This document shows positions 62,616-64,000 of a DNA stretch of 64,000 nt, piece by piece; position 1 is the stretch's first letter; every line of letters begins with the position of its first letter. Made by a program: the position numbers and the translations under genes. Source of the stretch: Pararobbsia alpina (lineage in GTDB: Bacteria > Pseudomonadota > Gammaproteobacteria > Burkholderiales > Burkholderiaceae); assembly GCF_902859895.1 (NCBI RefSeq), contig NZ_CADIKM010000012.1, positions 1 through 64,000 on the forward strand. The letters run 5' to 3'. A model generated the notes under the pieces. It was not told the DNA's origin and made no database searches. It saw only the letters and a program-made list of their open reading frames with translations.

Positions 62616-63749
62616 ATGTCTGTCAGTTCGTCAGTCAACCCGCTTCCCTTGCGCGTGGCCGTCATCGGCTGCGGCAACATCAGTGATATCTATCTGAAGA
62701 ACATGCCGCGCTTCGCGGCCCTGCGTGTGGTCGGCGTAGCCGATCTCGACTTTGCACGGGCCCAGGCTGCCGCCGCGAAGTACGGCATCGAGCGCGCGAT
62801 TCCACTTGAGCGGGTATTCGACGATCCTGGTGTCGACCTGATCCTGAACCTCACGACGCCCGAGTCGCATGCGTCGATTGCCTTGCGCGCGCTCGAAGGC
62901 GGCAAGCATGTCTATGGCGAGAAGCCGCTCGCGCTCGAGCTCGAAGATGGCCGCAGGATCATCGAGACCGCGCAGGCGCGCGGCCTGCGCGTCGGCAGCG
63001 CGCCCGATACCGTGCTGGGTGCCGGCATCCAGACGTGCCGCGCGCTGATCGAAGCGGGCGCGATCGGCGAACCCATCGCCGCGAGCGCCTTCATGACCAA
63101 CCGCGGCCATGAGCGCTGGCATCCGAACCCCGCGTTCTACTATCAGCTGGGCGCCGGTCCGATGTTCGACATGGGGCCGTACTATTTGAGCGCGCTGGTG
63201 AACCTGATCGGCCCGATCGCACAGGTATCCGGAATGGCACGTGCGACGTTTGCGCAACGGACGATAACGAGCGAGCCGAAGCGCGGCGAGAAGATCGAGG
63301 TCAACACGCCGACCCATATTGCCTCGCAGCTCGGCTTTGCCAACGGTGCGATCGGCACGATCGTGACGAGCTTCGATATCTGGGGTGCCGTGCTTCCGCG
63401 CATCGAGATCTACGGTACCGAAGGCAGCCTGAGCGTACCGGACCCGAACACTTTCGGCGGCCCGGTGCGGATCAAGCGCCGTGAGGCCGACTGGGAAGAT
63501 GTCGCGCTCACGCATCCCTATGCGGAGAACACCCGCGGCCTCGGTGTGGCCGACCTCGCCGAGGCGGTCGCAAGCGGCCGCACCCACCGTGCCAACGGCG
63601 AGCTCGCACTGCATGTGCTCGAAGTCATGCAGGCGACGCTCGATGCCGCGACCGGCGGGCGCACGATCACGATTGAACGCAGCACTGACAAACCTTTGCC
63701 AATGACGAGCGAACCCTTCGCCGCGAACGTGGAGCACGTGAATGTCTGA
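62616..63749 (+). CDS. Gfo/Idh/MocA-family oxidoreductase
   Basis: The 377-residue protein has an N-terminal Rossmann fold with VAVIGCGNISDIYLKN (about 12-27) and VGVADLDFARAQAAAAKYG. The family motif GEKPLALELEDG (about 101-112) contains the cofactor-binding Lys. The C-terminal alpha/beta domain includes WHPNPAFYYQLGAGPMFDMG with the likely catalytic His/Asp region. Members oxidise or reduce sugars and inositols with NAD(P). In this locus it may act on the imported sugar. It overlaps the next gene by 8 bp. Confidence 0.93.
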   Translation: MSVSSSVNPLPLRVAVIGCGNISDIYLKNMPRFAALRVVGVADLDFARAQAAAAKYGIERAIPLERVFDDPGVDLILNLTTPESHASIALRALEGGKHVYGEKPLALELEDGRRIIETAQARGLRVGSAPDTVLGAGIQTCRALIEAGAIGEPIAASAFMTNRGHERWHPNPAFYYQLGAGPMFDMGPYYLSALVNLIGPIAQVSGMARATFAQRTITSEPKRGEKIEVNTPTHIASQLGFANGAIGTIVTSFDIWGAVLPRIEIYGTEGSLSVPDPNTFGGPVRIKRREADWEDVALTHPYAENTRGLGVADLAEAVASGRTHRANGELALHVLEVMQATLDAATGGRTITIERSTDKPLPMTSEPFAANVEHVNV

Positions 63750-64000
63750 GAATCGTCGCAAGGCCCTGATGGTTTCGGGTGGCTGGGCCGGCCATCAACC
63801 GACGGAAATCACCGCGCGGTTTGCCGCGCTGCTCGAAGCAAACGGCTTCGACACGACCGTGACCGAATCGCTCGATGCCTATCTCGACAAGGATCTGCTG
63901 GCGCGCCAGCACCTGATCGTGAACAACTACACAATGGGCGAGATCGGCAAACAACACGAAGAGAACCTGCTCGCGGCCATCGCCGGCGGCGTTGGCTTTG
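63742..64000 (+). CDS. ThuA-like protein, 3' end outside window
   Basis: 86 codons are visible from ATG 63742, which overlaps the preceding stop. The sequence RKALMVSGGWAGHQPTEITA with VNNYTMGEIGKQHEENLLAA matches the ThuA (trehalose-utilisation) class of glutamine-amidotransferase-like fold proteins. ThuA proteins commonly accompany Gfo/Idh/MocA dehydrogenases and sugar ABC importers, acting on keto-disaccharides. Its presence raises the possibility that the transporter handles a disaccharide or sugar derivative rather than xylose itself. Confidence 0.85.
   Translation, partial: MSENRRKALMVSGGWAGHQPTEITARFAALLEANGFDTTVTESLDAYLDKDLLARQHLIVNNYTMGEIGKQHEENLLAAIAGGVGF

Noticed and set aside
1-64000. 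CRISPR array, rRNA, tRNA or insertion sequence
   Set aside because: No regularly spaced repeats, no rRNA signatures, no transposase reading frame and no tRNA cloverleaf that I could recognise; a tRNA scan would be needed to exclude one fully.

Overview
The window is high-GC DNA whose gene content points to a beta-proteobacterium of the Burkholderiaceae, most likely Paraburkholderia, Burkholderia or Caballeronia. The signs are a DUF3563 micro-protein, a YtcA-like lipoprotein, a decayed Burkholderia-type porin, several MCP and two-component genes, and a Burkholderia-style xylose locus. I recognised no rRNA, tRNA, CRISPR array or insertion sequence. Assignments rest on reading motifs and family resemblance; no database search was run.

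Region 1 (1-6135) holds the end of a periplasmic-binding-fold protein, a lytic transglycosylase, a NarX-like sensor kinase, two paralogous NarL/FixJ response regulators and a SCO1/SenC copper chaperone with a His/Met-rich linker. Region 2 (6272-16095) is one tightly packed operon for a type II secretion / type IV pilus-like machine. It encodes GspG, GspF and GspE, PilM/N/O/P-like parts instead of GspC/L/M, a TPR-carrying lipoprotein secretin and three more pilin-like proteins. Region 3 (16130-22767) has a Cache-domain chemoreceptor, a large GAF-PAS-PAS hybrid kinase and, overlapping it by 4 bp, a REC-PAS-sigma54 activator.

Region 4 (23040-29108) has small genes, a class II amidotransferase and a MarR-GNAT fusion with a 26-bp palindrome over its start codon. 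These are followed by a patch of decay: MFS, SDR, LysR, esterase and porin remnants, most carrying single-base indels in short homopolymers. Region 5 (29358-34186) has a second chemoreceptor, a TIGR03118-like lipoprotein and a cytochrome c / sorbosone-dehydrogenase-like fusion.

Region 6 (34402-41465) is a BMP-type ABC importer joined to a formamidase (AmiF) and a GntR regulator. Upstream lie a candidate sigma54 promoter, paired NtrC-like half-sites and a GntR-like palindrome, which suggests nitrogen-controlled uptake and hydrolysis of an amide-releasing compound. Region 7 (41586-44389) has an orphan membrane protein, a GH19 lysin-like enzyme and small ORFs. Region 8 (44529-48993) is a TonB-dependent receptor with its own ExbB, ExbD and TonB behind a Zur-box-like sequence, suggesting zinc import.

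Region 9 (49346-57501) carries small proteins, a dienelactone hydrolase preceded by a G10 tract, a DUF2182/DUF899/HTH/beta-propeller cluster, a LysR regulator and a LysE exporter. Region 10 (56425-64000) is the sugar locus: a LacI-type regulator diverging from xylA, a CUT1 ABC importer, a Gfo/Idh/MocA dehydrogenase and the start of a ThuA-like gene running off the right edge.
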